From the NCBI RefSeq assembly GCF_028473605.1, contig NZ_CP097267.1:4518501-4582500 (forward strand): a stretch of DNA of 64,000 bases. Direction: 5' to 3'. A program made the translations under genes and the position numbers. Shown here piece by piece: positions 39,414-46,778 of the stretch (within the stretch, counting starts at the first letter, position 1; every line of letters begins with the position of its first letter). Under the pieces are notes generated by a model. That model did not search any database, was not told the origin of the DNA, and saw nothing but the letters and a program-made list of their open reading frames with translations. The stretch comes from Acidovorax sp. NCPPB 3576. Its GTDB lineage: Bacteria; Pseudomonadota; Gammaproteobacteria; Burkholderiales; Burkholderiaceae_C.

Positions 39414-40568
39414 ATGATCTCCACGAACGCCCTGCAACTGGCCCAGACGCTGGTGCGCATGAACACCGTCAGCCACCGCTCCAACCTGGATCTGATCCAT
39501 TTCGTGCGCGACACGCTCGATAAGCTCGGGGTAAAAAGCCGCCTGAGTTTCAACGCCGACAAGACCAAGGCCAACCTGTTCGCCACGCTGGGCGAGGGCA
39601 AGCCCGCCGGCATCATCCTGTCCGGGCACACCGACACCGTGCCGTGGGACGGCCAGGACTGGACGTTCGACCCGCTGGGCGCCACCGTGCAGGACGGGCG
39701 CCTGTACGGCCGGGGCAGCGCCGACATGAAGGCCTTCATCGCCATCGCGCTCGCGCAGGCCGAAGCTTTCTTGAACAGCGATGCGCCCTTCGCCATCCAC
39801 TATGCCTTCAGCTACGACGAAGAGGTGGGCTGCTTCGGTGTGAAGGAACTCATCGCCGACATGAAGGACGCCGGCATCCGCCCGCTGGCCTGCATCGTGG
39901 GCGAGCCGACCAGCATGGTGCCGGCCATCGCGCACAAGGGCGTGTACCGCTACAAGTGCTGCGTTCGCGGCAAGGAGGCGCACTCCTCGCTCACCCCGCA
40001 TTCGGTCAATGCCATCGAGATGGCGGCGCGCGTGGTGGGCCGCGTGCGCGACATGGCCGAGGGCTTCGAGCGGAACGAGCCGCGCTTCGAAGGCTTCGAC
40101 GTGCCCTTTTCCACCGCCAGCGTGGGCCAGTTCCATGGCGGCATCGCCGACAACGTGGTGCCGCGCGATGCCGAGTTCCGCTATGAATTCCGCGACCTGC
40201 CCACGGCGGACGCCGCCGGCATGCAGGCCGAGGTGATCGCCTATGCCCGGTCGCTGGAGCCCGCGATGCAGAAGGTGGCGCCCAGCACCGGCATCACTTT
40301 CGAGACGATCTGCGAGATCCCGAGCTTCCTGGGCCACCGGGACGATGCCGTCACGCGGCTCGCGCAGCGCCTGGCCGGGGAACAAGGCACCACGCTGGTG
40401 GCCTTCGGCACCGAGGCGGGGCTGTTCAAGAACGCCGGGATTCCCACCGTGGTGTGCGGGCCAGGCAGCATCCAGCAGGCGCACCAGCCCGACGAATACG
40501 TCTCGCTGGACCAGCTCGCCCGCTGCGAGGCCTTCATGCAGGGGCTGGCGGCAACGCGCCAGTTATAG
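39414..40568 (+). CDS. argE: Acetylornithine deacetylase
   Basis: 384-residue M20 zinc hydrolase that converts N-acetylornithine to ornithine in arginine synthesis. Metal-site motifs: SGHTDTVPWDGQDW, YGRGSADMKAFIA, SYDEEVGCFG (general base Glu), CIVGEPTSM and the final QAHQPDEYVSL. The motif set and length fit ArgE better than the hippurate hydrolase group at 36108. It lies 46 bp after the chemoreceptor without obvious terminator. Confidence 0.9.
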   Translation: MISTNALQLAQTLVRMNTVSHRSNLDLIHFVRDTLDKLGVKSRLSFNADKTKANLFATLGEGKPAGIILSGHTDTVPWDGQDWTFDPLGATVQDGRLYGRGSADMKAFIAIALAQAEAFLNSDAPFAIHYAFSYDEEVGCFGVKELIADMKDAGIRPLACIVGEPTSMVPAIAHKGVYRYKCCVRGKEAHSSLTPHSVNAIEMAARVVGRVRDMAEGFERNEPRFEGFDVPFSTASVGQFHGGIADNVVPRDAEFRYEFRDLPTADAAGMQAEVIAYARSLEPAMQKVAPSTGITFETICEIPSFLGHRDDAVTRLAQRLAGEQGTTLVAFGTEAGLFKNAGIPTVVCGPGSIQQAHQPDEYVSLDQLARCEAFMQGLAATRQL

Positions 40569-40587
40569 AGAAAAGCAGCGCGCCGGA

Positions 40588-41730
40588 TCAGACGCGCACG
40601 CGGCCGTCGCCCGTGAGCATCGACATCTCCACGAAGCGCGACCCCATGTGGTTGCCGGGACCGAACGCCACCTGAAAGCCAGCGATCTGCTGCGTGCCGA
40701 AGCCCTCCAGTGCCGAGATCAGCGATTCGCGCGTGGGTCGCGCGCCGGCCTGGCGCAGCCCCTCGGTGAACACGCGCGCGGCCACATAGCCTTCCAGGCT
40801 GGAATAGTTGGACTGGACCTTGTTGCCGCCCTTCTTGATCGCCTCCTGGAACTCCCGCGTGAGCTGGCGGGCGGACTGGTAGGGCGAAGGCATCACCTGC
40901 GAGACCACCACGCCCGCGCCATCGGCCTTGAGTTCGTCCATCAGCGCCTGCGTGCCCACGAACGACAGGTTGTAGAACGTGCCGCCGTAGCCCGCCTTGC
41001 GCGCGGCGCGCACGAACGCGGCGCTGGCGGCATAGGTGCTGACCTGCACGATCGCCTCGGGCCGCGCAGCCACCAGGGTGCGCACCGCCGCGGCCACGTC
41101 CACCGAGTTGCGCTCGACCGTCGCCTGCGCCACCGGGGCGAGCTTGTGGGTGCCCAGGGCCAGCGTCATGCCGTCCAGTCCGGCCTTGCCATAGGCATCG
41201 TTTTGGTAGAAGACGCCGATCTTGCTCAGGCCCAGGTGGGTGAGCTTGTTCACGATGGCGGCGGTCTCGTCGTTGTAGGAGGCCCGCACGTGGAACACCA
41301 GCTTGTTCAAGGGCTGGCGCAAGGCCTCGGCCCCGGTGAACGGGGCGAAGAACGGCAGTTTGGCCTGCGTCAGCAGCGGCATCGCCGCCACGCTGGTGGG
41401 CGTGCCCACGTAGCCGAACAGCGCGAACACATCGTCGGTGATGAACTTGCGCGTGTTGGCGGCGCAGCGGTCGGGCTCGTAGCCGTCGTCCAGCGTGCGC
41501 AGCTCCACGGTGCGCCGGCCAGAGCCCGCCTGGGCGTTCCACTGCTCGAAGTGGAGCTGGGCGCCCTGGTGCAGTTGCACCCCGAGCTGCGCGGCGGGCC
41601 CGCTGAACGGAGCGGACTGCCCCAGCACCAGGGGCGCCTCCGACTGCGCCCTGGCCAGCCCGAAACCGCCGAGCGCGGCGGCCCCCAGGCCGATGGAAAA
41701 CCGTCTGCGCCCCAACGCAAGATGCTTCAT
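40588..41730 (-). CDS. Branched-chain-type ABC substrate-binding protein, Tat signal
   Basis: 380 residues. The N-terminus has a twin-arginine signal (LGRRRFSIGLGAAALGGFGL, cleavage near ARAQ). The mature part shows LGQSAPFSGPAAQLGVQL and VFYQNDAYGKAGLDGM, as in the orphan protein at 2281 (there VVYQNNAFGKEVFSAA). The two are paralogues. No permease or ATPase is nearby. The ATG at 41730 is chosen for the complete Tat motif. It is divergent from the molybdoenzyme gene. Confidence 0.88.
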   Translation of the reverse strand: MKHLALGRRRFSIGLGAAALGGFGLARAQSEAPLVLGQSAPFSGPAAQLGVQLHQGAQLHFEQWNAQAGSGRRTVELRTLDDGYEPDRCAANTRKFITDDVFALFGYVGTPTSVAAMPLLTQAKLPFFAPFTGAEALRQPLNKLVFHVRASYNDETAAIVNKLTHLGLSKIGVFYQNDAYGKAGLDGMTLALGTHKLAPVAQATVERNSVDVAAAVRTLVAARPEAIVQVSTYAASAAFVRAARKAGYGGTFYNLSFVGTQALMDELKADGAGVVVSQVMPSPYQSARQLTREFQEAIKKGGNKVQSNYSSLEGYVAARVFTEGLRQAGARPTRESLISALEGFGTQQIAGFQVAFGPGNHMGSRFVEMSMLTGDGRVRV

Positions 41731-41828
41731 GGTGAAATCCCCTCTTCGATCAAAAAACGTCGATGTTCCGCGGGGTTGCCACCCCGCCATCGCTGCTGGT
41801 TGGTGAGTGTATCGACAGGAAAACCCCT

Positions 41829-43919
41829 ATGTCCACGACTGAAATCCCCCTCTTTTCCGAGCCGGTGCGGCAAGTGCGCGGGGCCTGCCCCCACGATTGC
41901 CCCGACGCCTGCGCCCTGCTGACCACCGTGGACAACGGCGTGGCCACCCGCGTGCAGGGCAACCCGGCGCACGGCCACACCGGCGGCGTGCTGTGCGCCA
42001 AGGTGTCGCGCTATGCCGAGCGCACGAACCACCCCGAGCGCCTGCTGCAGCCGCTCAAACGCATCGGCCCCAAGGGCCCGGGGTCGCAGTTCGAGGCGGT
42101 GACATGGGACGAGGCGCTCACCGATATCGCGGCGCGTTTGACGCGCATCGCCGCCCGCGCCCCGCAGGCCATCCTGCCCTACAGCTATGCCGGCACCATG
42201 GGCCTGGTGCAGGGCGAAAGCATGGACCGGCGCTTTTTCAACCGGCTGGGCGCATCGCAGCTGGGCCGCACCATCTGCTCCACCGCCGGCGGCGAAGGCC
42301 TGAACTACACGCTGGGCGGCAAGCTGGGCATGAAGGTGGAGTTCTTCGCAGAATCGCGCCTCATCGTCATCTGGGGCAGCAACTCCATCGGCAGCAACCT
42401 GCACTTCTGGCGCTATGCGCAGCAGGCCAAGCGCGACGGCGCCCGGCTGGTGTGCATCGACCCGCGCAAGAGCGAGACCGCCGAGAAGTGCCACGAGCAC
42501 CTGCAGCTGCGCCCCGGCACCGACGCGGCCCTGGCCCTGTCGCTCATGCACGAGCTGATCGCCAACGACTGGCTCGACCACGACTACATCGCGCAGTACA
42601 CCGTGGGCTGGGACGCGCTGCGCGAGAACGCCCTGCAGTGGCCGCCCGAGCGCGCGGCCGAGGTCTGCGGCCTGCCGGTGGAGCAGATCCGCCAGCTGGC
42701 GCGCGACTACGGCACCACGCGGCCCGCCGCCATCCGCCTGAGCTACGGCATGCAGCGCGTGCGCGGCGGCGGCAACGCCACGCGCGCCGTGGCCTGCCTG
42801 CCCGCGCTCACCGGCGCCTGGCGCCACCGCGCGGGCGGCCTGCTGCTGTCCAGCTCCGGCCACTTTCCCGTGCAGCGCGCCCAGTTGCAGCGCCCCGACC
42901 TGCACGCGGGCCCGGTGCCGCGCACCATCAACATGGTGACCATCGGCGGCGACCTGCTGCGCGAATCCTCGCCGGAGTTCGGCCCGAAGATCGAGGCCGT
43001 CGTCGTCTACAACAGCAACCCCGTGGCCGTGGCGCCCGACTCCGCGCAGGTGGCCCGGGGCTTCGCGCGCGACGACCTCTTCACCGTGGTGCTGGAGCAC
43101 TTTCGCACCGACACGGCCGATTACGCCGACTACCTGCTGCCCGCCACCACGCAGCTCGAGCACTGGGACGTGCACGTGTCCTACGGCCATACCGACGTGC
43201 TGCTCAACCGCCCAGCCATCGCGCCGCTGGGCGAATCGCGCTCCAATGCCCGCATCTTCCGCGACCTGGCCGAGCGCATGGGCTACACCGAGCCCTGCTT
43301 TGCCGACAGCGACGAGGCCCTGTGCCGCCAGGCCTACGGCGACCGCATCGACTTCGGGCAACTGCTCGACGTGGGCTTCGCGCCCCTGCCCCTGCCCGAT
43401 GCGCCGTTCGCCGAAGGCGGCTTTCACACGCCGTCGGGCAAGTGCGAGTTCTACAGCGAGCGGCTGGCGGCCCAGGGGCTGGCGCCCGTGCCGGTGCACG
43501 TGCCCAACCACGAGTTGCCGCAGCCCGGCGGCCGCTACCCGCTGGCCATGATCTCGCCGCCCGCGCGCAACTTCCTCAACTCCACCTTCGTAAATGTGCA
43601 GAGCCTGCGCAACATCGAAACGCAACCCGTGCTGGAGATCCACCCCGACGACGCCACCCCGCGCGGCATCGCCGACGGCAGCCTGGTGCGCGTGTTCAAC
43701 GATCGCGGCAGCTACGAATGCCACGCCGCCGTGAACAACCGCGCCCGCCCCGGCGTGGTCAACGGCCTGGGCATCTGGTGGCGCAAGTTCGGCGTGAACG
43801 GCACCAACGTGAACGAGCTGACCAGCCAGGCGCTGACCGATATCGGCGGCGCGCCCACGTTCTATGACTGCGTGGTGGAAGTGGCAGCGATGCCCGGGCA
43901 GGCTGAGGTTGCCCGCTGA
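41829..43919 (+). CDS. Molybdopterin-dependent oxidoreductase (DMSO reductase family)
   Basis: 696-residue bis-molybdopterin enzyme. The N-terminal Fe4S4 site is CPHDCPDACALL with a fourth Cys in GGVLCAK. The metal-ligand region reads TICSTAGGEGLNYTLGG, and the cofactor-binding pieces include VVVYNSNPVAVAPD and the C-terminal barrel (PLAMISPPARNFLNSTFVN). There is no Tat signal, so it is cytoplasmic, and no separate Fe-S or membrane subunit is adjacent. This is the subgroup often misnamed as formate dehydrogenase or biotin sulfoxide reductase; the substrate is not deducible. It ends 22 bp from the convergent peptide locus. Confidence 0.87.
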   Translation: MSTTEIPLFSEPVRQVRGACPHDCPDACALLTTVDNGVATRVQGNPAHGHTGGVLCAKVSRYAERTNHPERLLQPLKRIGPKGPGSQFEAVTWDEALTDIAARLTRIAARAPQAILPYSYAGTMGLVQGESMDRRFFNRLGASQLGRTICSTAGGEGLNYTLGGKLGMKVEFFAESRLIVIWGSNSIGSNLHFWRYAQQAKRDGARLVCIDPRKSETAEKCHEHLQLRPGTDAALALSLMHELIANDWLDHDYIAQYTVGWDALRENALQWPPERAAEVCGLPVEQIRQLARDYGTTRPAAIRLSYGMQRVRGGGNATRAVACLPALTGAWRHRAGGLLLSSSGHFPVQRAQLQRPDLHAGPVPRTINMVTIGGDLLRESSPEFGPKIEAVVVYNSNPVAVAPDSAQVARGFARDDLFTVVLEHFRTDTADYADYLLPATTQLEHWDVHVSYGHTDVLLNRPAIAPLGESRSNARIFRDLAERMGYTEPCFADSDEALCRQAYGDRIDFGQLLDVGFAPLPLPDAPFAEGGFHTPSGKCEFYSERLAAQGLAPVPVHVPNHELPQPGGRYPLAMISPPARNFLNSTFVNVQSLRNIETQPVLEIHPDDATPRGIADGSLVRVFNDRGSYECHAAVNNRARPGVVNGLGIWWRKFGVNGTNVNELTSQALTDIGGAPTFYDCVVEVAAMPGQAEVAR

Positions 43920-43941
43920 AATACCGAACCGATGATCGCGC

Positions 43942-44262
43942 TCAGGGGCCCATGTCCGCGTTGTGCGTCTCGATCCAGTCCAGTCGCGTGGCGTTCTCGA
44001 CCAGCTTGGCGACATGCACGAACGCTTCGCTGACAGGGCAATGGACCGTGTCGGCCAGGATGCGGGCCAGATCCCCCAGCGCACAAGGCTGGCCCAGCGC
44101 CTTGAAGAGGACATGGGCCGGCCTGTTGATGTAGGCGGCGGTCAGAGTTCGATCGTCGACCACGAGCGCACCTCCGTCCGCTTCCTCCCGCAAATGGATG
44201 CAACGGGACAGCCGAATCGTTCCCTTCGACATCCGATCGGCCACATGGCTGTCATGTTCCAT
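43942..44262 (-). CDS. PqqD-like protein (candidate RiPP recognition element)
   Basis: 106 residues from the ATG at 44262, which has GGAGG about 10 bases upstream and overlaps the preceding stop by 11 bases. The fold pattern is PqqD-like: IHLREEADGGALVVDDRT, then a helical part (RPAHVLFKALGQPCALGDLA, VSEAFVHVAKLVENATRLDW). PqqD-type domains bind leader peptides in ribosomal peptide pathways. The neighbours (peptide gene, M29-like protein) favour that reading. No radical-SAM gene accompanies it, which is unlike PQQ synthesis. Some PqqD relatives have other roles. Confidence 0.68.
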   Translation of the reverse strand: MEHDSHVADRMSKGTIRLSRCIHLREEADGGALVVDDRTLTAAYINRPAHVLFKALGQPCALGDLARILADTVHCPVSEAFVHVAKLVENATRLDWIETHNADMGP

Positions 44263-45196
44263 CAAGCCGAGCCTCCGTGGAGATGAAGTCGAAATGGGTG
44301 CCATTCAAGCCGTTTCCGATGCCGATGTGAATGCCGGTGGCTCCTTCGTTGAGCACGCTGTTGAGACTGCGATCGACTCGGCCCAGCGGCAACGCCCCGG
44401 TACCGATGGCCACCTCGGTCAAGGCGAAGCCGTATTGCGATCCACTCAGCATGTGGATGGCATCGGCCCATTCGCCCAATCCACTGACGATTCTGTTGTC
44501 TTCGACAACCAATTGAAACGGGCAAGCCTTGCGGAGTTTTTCCGCCATTTCCGCTGCGGGCTGGAAGGTCGACGCACTCTCTCGCCGCATTTGACGGTGC
44601 TTCGCGACCAGCACCGTATCGACCCGGACCACCCCAGAGACGGACATCGCCGCGTCGACCTGGCCCGCCATGTCGCTGGGCGACATCCCCACTTCGAAGT
44701 AGTTGCCAAGGGTCGTGTGCTCGTCGTGGAGCAGCGCCACCCGGGTGCGCCCCACCGCGTGGAGCACATCCGGCAGTCGGATCGTCAACGCAGTGTCCGG
44801 CCCCGTCATCGTGATTTCCTCACGCGCCATCAGCAGCCGCGTGATGACGCGGCGGTTCATGGCCACCGACAGAGAAACGTCGACTTCCGAAAACATCTCG
44901 ACCGAGTATTTCGCTGTATCCAGGTCGGATGAAAAGGACGCGAGCGGCAACCACAGGATGCTCGTCGCCGACCATTTTTCGAGCAGCAACTCGCGTGACG
45001 GGACACGGTCCCAGTCAAGCGGTATGGCGAGCGCACGCCTGGGCACTTCGACGTCGCCCACGCCGATTTCGTCAAACGTCGTGACGGGAAGATCGCGCGC
45101 CGCCAGCCATTGCGCCAAGTCCCAATCGTCAGTCAAGAGGGTCGCTTCCTGCCCTGAAAAAATCGACCTGATGTTTCGAATCAATCCATCGCGCAT
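44252..45196 (-). CDS. M29 aminopeptidase-like protein in the peptide locus
   Basis: 314-residue cytoplasmic protein. The C-terminal half follows the thermophilic aminopeptidase (AmpT/AmpS, M29) layout: ALTEVAIG with the ligand Glu, NEGATGIHIGIG with a His, and THFDFISTEARLDG with the His-x-Asp pair. It is about 90 residues shorter than true M29 enzymes (about 400), so the N-terminal domain is reduced. It could trim a leader peptide, or be a peptide-binding derivative. The ATG at 45196 follows GGAGG and lies inside the end of the 85-residue gene (16-base overlap). GC is clearly below the flanks. Confidence 0.68.
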   Translation of the reverse strand: MRDGLIRNIRSIFSGQEATLLTDDWDLAQWLAARDLPVTTFDEIGVGDVEVPRRALAIPLDWDRVPSRELLLEKWSATSILWLPLASFSSDLDTAKYSVEMFSEVDVSLSVAMNRRVITRLLMAREEITMTGPDTALTIRLPDVLHAVGRTRVALLHDEHTTLGNYFEVGMSPSDMAGQVDAAMSVSGVVRVDTVLVAKHRQMRRESASTFQPAAEMAEKLRKACPFQLVVEDNRIVSGLGEWADAIHMLSGSQYGFALTEVAIGTGALPLGRVDRSLNSVLNEGATGIHIGIGNGLNGTHFDFISTEARLDGT

Positions 45197-45438
45197 GCAT
45201 TACCTCCCCGGTCGGGTTCGTCCTCGATGGGCCTCAGTCCCACGTCAAGACACGGACACGAGGCGACGTCGCCCACGTTGACTTTCACGATCGCCTCCCG
45301 TTTGCGCTGGACGTCGGTTCCAATATTTTTCAGCGGCGACGGAAGATGGGATGGGTTTGGCTCTGGCAACTGCAAAGCACGCCCGTACATCTCGCCATCG
45401 GTCGCGTAGCCTTCGGCAATCCATATGCGTCTGGACAT
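45181..45438 (-). CDS. Unknown 85-residue protein in the peptide locus
   Basis: Small soluble protein, not recognised. It begins MSRRIWIAEGYATDGEMYGR, is Pro-rich in the middle (LPEPNPSHLPSPLKNIGTD) and has a CPC pair (VASCPCLDVGLRP) plus a third Cys near the end (GNACAMD). It follows the precursor-like gene by 93 bp, with a strong hairpin between them, and overlaps the M29-like gene. The Cys-Pro-Cys could bind metal; this is only a suggestion. Its consistent placement inside an overlapping run supports it being real. Confidence 0.6.
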   Translation of the reverse strand: MSRRIWIAEGYATDGEMYGRALQLPEPNPSHLPSPLKNIGTDVQRKREAIVKVNVGDVASCPCLDVGLRPIEDEPDRGGNACAMD

Positions 45439-45476
45439 TCACAATTTCTTTTTTAAATATTGGAAAGATGGAATCT

Positions 45477-45501
45477 GGCGTCCGCTTTTCAGAGCGGCGC
45501 C
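45477..45501 (-). promoter_or_regulatory. Intercistronic hairpin after the precursor-like gene
   Basis: On the minus strand GGCGCCGCT-ctgaaa-AGCGG(a)CGCC gives a 9-bp stem with one bulge. It lies about 30 bases after the peptide stop and before the enzyme-like genes. Partial terminators or stabilisers here commonly raise peptide over enzyme expression. No U-run follows. Confidence 0.55.
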
Positions 45502-45531
45502 AATATCACCGATGGTCTGAACCCCTAAAAC

Positions 45532-45678
45532 TCAGATCGCGTTATAGATGATCGCAAAGATGGGCGTGCTGCTGACAGCATCGAGACCCAAACTCGCCGT
45601 GCCCTGAACGTCGTCAAGGGCGCCCAGTAGAGTGATTTCTGGAACTTCGGTGATAACTGCCGTTTGATTCGCGTTCAT
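45532..45678 (-). CDS. Candidate RiPP precursor peptide, 48 residues
   Basis: Short gene with GGAAG six bases before the ATG at 45678. The N-terminal part (MNANQTAVITEVPEITLLGA, then LDDVQGTAS) looks like a leader, with an acidic LDDV patch; the C-terminal part is hydrophobic and ends SSTPIFAIIYNAI. There is no Cys and no signal-peptide charge pattern, so thioether lanthipeptides are excluded; Ser/Thr, Tyr and Asn are the modifiable residues. It stands first in the operon, upstream of the hairpin, as precursor genes usually do. Whether it is translated or processed cannot be seen. Confidence 0.6.
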   Translation of the reverse strand: MNANQTAVITEVPEITLLGALDDVQGTASLGLDAVSSTPIFAIIYNAI

Positions 45679-45843
45679 TTAACTTCCTTATGTCGTGGAT
45701 AAATGTCAGCCTTTTGATCGCTGACACCACTATTCTCGTGACCTGGGCGACGTTGTGTGTAGAAAAAGAGGCAAGACGTTGCGCCGCAACGACACACCGT
45801 TAATTGATTTTCACGATGATCAATGCCGTTTTAATATGGGGGG

Positions 45844-45942
45844 GGGAACCTCTCAAAACCTCCGAGTTTGCAAGTTTGGTCGTCGTAACTCGTTGATTTA
45901 TAAGGGTGCCGACTGTTTGGGATGGGGGTTTGAGAGGTTCCC
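45844..45942. repeat. 14-bp perfect inverted repeat, 71-bp core
   Basis: GGGAACCTCTCAAA at 45844-45857 and TTTGAGAGGTTCCC at 45929-45942. Size and structure suit a small non-autonomous element or a recombination remnant. No target-site duplication is obvious at the outer edges. Confidence 0.75.
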
Positions 45943-46074
45943 TGGGGTGGACCCAAGAATAAGAAGTGGAGCAATAAGGCCCTTGCGCCCACCCCCAAAA
46001 ATGCAAAACCAGCCCGTTGCACTGTCTCGGCATCGGTCGGGATATTTAAAATGCATGCCCCGTGAAAATGCATC

Positions 46075-46099
46075 AAAAAAAGGGCTTCCGAAGAAACCC
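46075..46099 (-). terminator. Strong minus-strand terminator without an annotated gene
   Basis: On the minus strand GGGTTTC-TTCG-GAAGCCC followed by seven T: a 7-bp stem, stable UUCG tetraloop and U-run. No protein gene lies directly upstream on that strand, so a small RNA or a lost gene is possible. Confidence 0.75.
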
Positions 46100-46197
46100 T
46101 TTCGCTCTTGTCTCCAGTACCCAGAAGCGTTGAGTGGACGCGAACGAGGCGCAAGCGGCACGCCGCCGCGGGTCTTCAGATTTTCTGCGCCACCCCT

Positions 46198-46224
46198 CTT
46201 GAAAACCCGAAGCCCGCTGCTAAT
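46198..46224 (+). promoter_or_regulatory. Sigma-32-like promoter of the small heat-shock operon
   Basis: CTTGAA (46198-46203, extended CTTGAAAA) matches the heat-shock -35 perfectly; 13 bases on, CTGCTAAT matches the CCCCATNT -10 only partly. The predicted start near 46230 leaves a leader of about 75 bases. Confidence 0.45.
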
Positions 46225-46232
46225 TCATGGAC

Positions 46233-46299
46233 CGGAAGCGCCGGAGCTTCGCCGGCGTTCCGTTTAACCACCCTCAACGACACGTCACTCATTGGAGGT
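46233..46299 (+). promoter_or_regulatory. Candidate RNA thermometer in the heat-shock leader
   Basis: A strong stem CGGAA(g)CGCCGG / CCGGCGTTCCG (46233-46262) is followed by a weak one in which ACCCTCAA (46270-46277) pairs with the ribosome site TTGGAGGT (46292-46299), containing one C-A mismatch and one U-G pair. This is the layout of ROSE-like thermometers, in which the site-masking hairpin melts on warming. Confidence 0.5.
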
Positions 46300-46305
46300 T
46301 TCGCC

Positions 46306-46743
46306 ATGTACCGATCTCTGTTTCCGCGCGATATGTTCGCCGAGATGGATCGCCTGCAGCGCGAGATGCAGCAGGCCTTCGATCTGTCGCCCACCATCCG
46401 CGGCTTCGCCCGCAACGGGTTTCCCGCCCTGAACGTCGGCGGGACGCCCCAGTCCATCGAGGTGTATGCCTTCGCCCCCGGCGTCGATCCGGCCACGCTG
46501 GAGGTGCACCTGGAGCGCGGCCTGCTGAGCATTGCCGGCGAGCGCAAGAGCCCCATCGGCCAGGCCGATGCGAAGGCGACGGCGCACATCAACGAGCGCT
46601 TCGACGGCAAATTCCGCCGCGTGGTCACGCTGCCCGACGATGCCGATCCGGACGCCGTCAACGCCCAGTTGCGGGACGGCGTGCTGCATATCACCGTGCA
46701 GCGCCGGGCCTCGGCACAGCCGCGGCGCATCACGATCCAGTAA
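46306..46743 (+). CDS. Small heat-shock protein (Hsp20/alpha-crystallin), first copy
   Basis: 145-residue holdase chaperone. The alpha-crystallin domain spans about residues 40-135 (IEVYAFAPGVDPATLEVHLE, LLSIAGERK, FDGKFRRVVTLPDDADPDAV, GVLHITV). The C-terminal anchor ITI in RRITIQ is the IxI motif used for oligomer assembly. The N-terminal arm is short (MYRSLFPRDMFAEMDRLQRE). It is followed after 35 bp by a second copy; two-component hetero-oligomers are common for such pairs. Confidence 0.94.
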   Translation: MYRSLFPRDMFAEMDRLQREMQQAFDLSPTIRGFARNGFPALNVGGTPQSIEVYAFAPGVDPATLEVHLERGLLSIAGERKSPIGQADAKATAHINERFDGKFRRVVTLPDDADPDAVNAQLRDGVLHITVQRRASAQPRRITIQ

Positions 46744-46778
46744 CCCGCAGGTTTCCGAAGCAGACAGGAGAAACAGCC

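Larger units (their letters stand above)
45679..46305. other. 627-bp AT-richer spacer with inverted repeat, orphan terminator and heat-shock leader
   Basis: No protein gene is supported. The left third is the promoter side of the peptide operon; the middle has a 14-bp inverted repeat (45844-45942) and a GTTGATTTATAAGGGT stretch of the sort seen beside integrated elements; then a minus-strand terminator at 46075-46099; the right part is the promoter and leader of the small heat-shock genes. A frame at 45755-46267 crosses all of these and is rejected. Confidence 0.65.

Noticed and set aside
43942..44262. PQQ biosynthesis locus
   Set aside because: Only the PqqD-like protein is present; no PqqA with the Glu-Tyr core, no PqqB, C or E.
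43942..45678. HPr-rel-A type PqqD system
   Set aside because: That system has an HprK-related kinase next to the PqqD protein; none of these proteins shows a kinase P-loop.
45532..45678. Lanthipeptide or thiopeptide precursor
   Set aside because: The peptide has no cysteine, and no LanM, LanB or YcaO gene is near.
45755..46267. 170-residue frame in the AT-rich spacer
   Set aside because: No ribosome site, crosses the inverted repeat, the terminator and the heat-shock promoter, and changes composition along its length.
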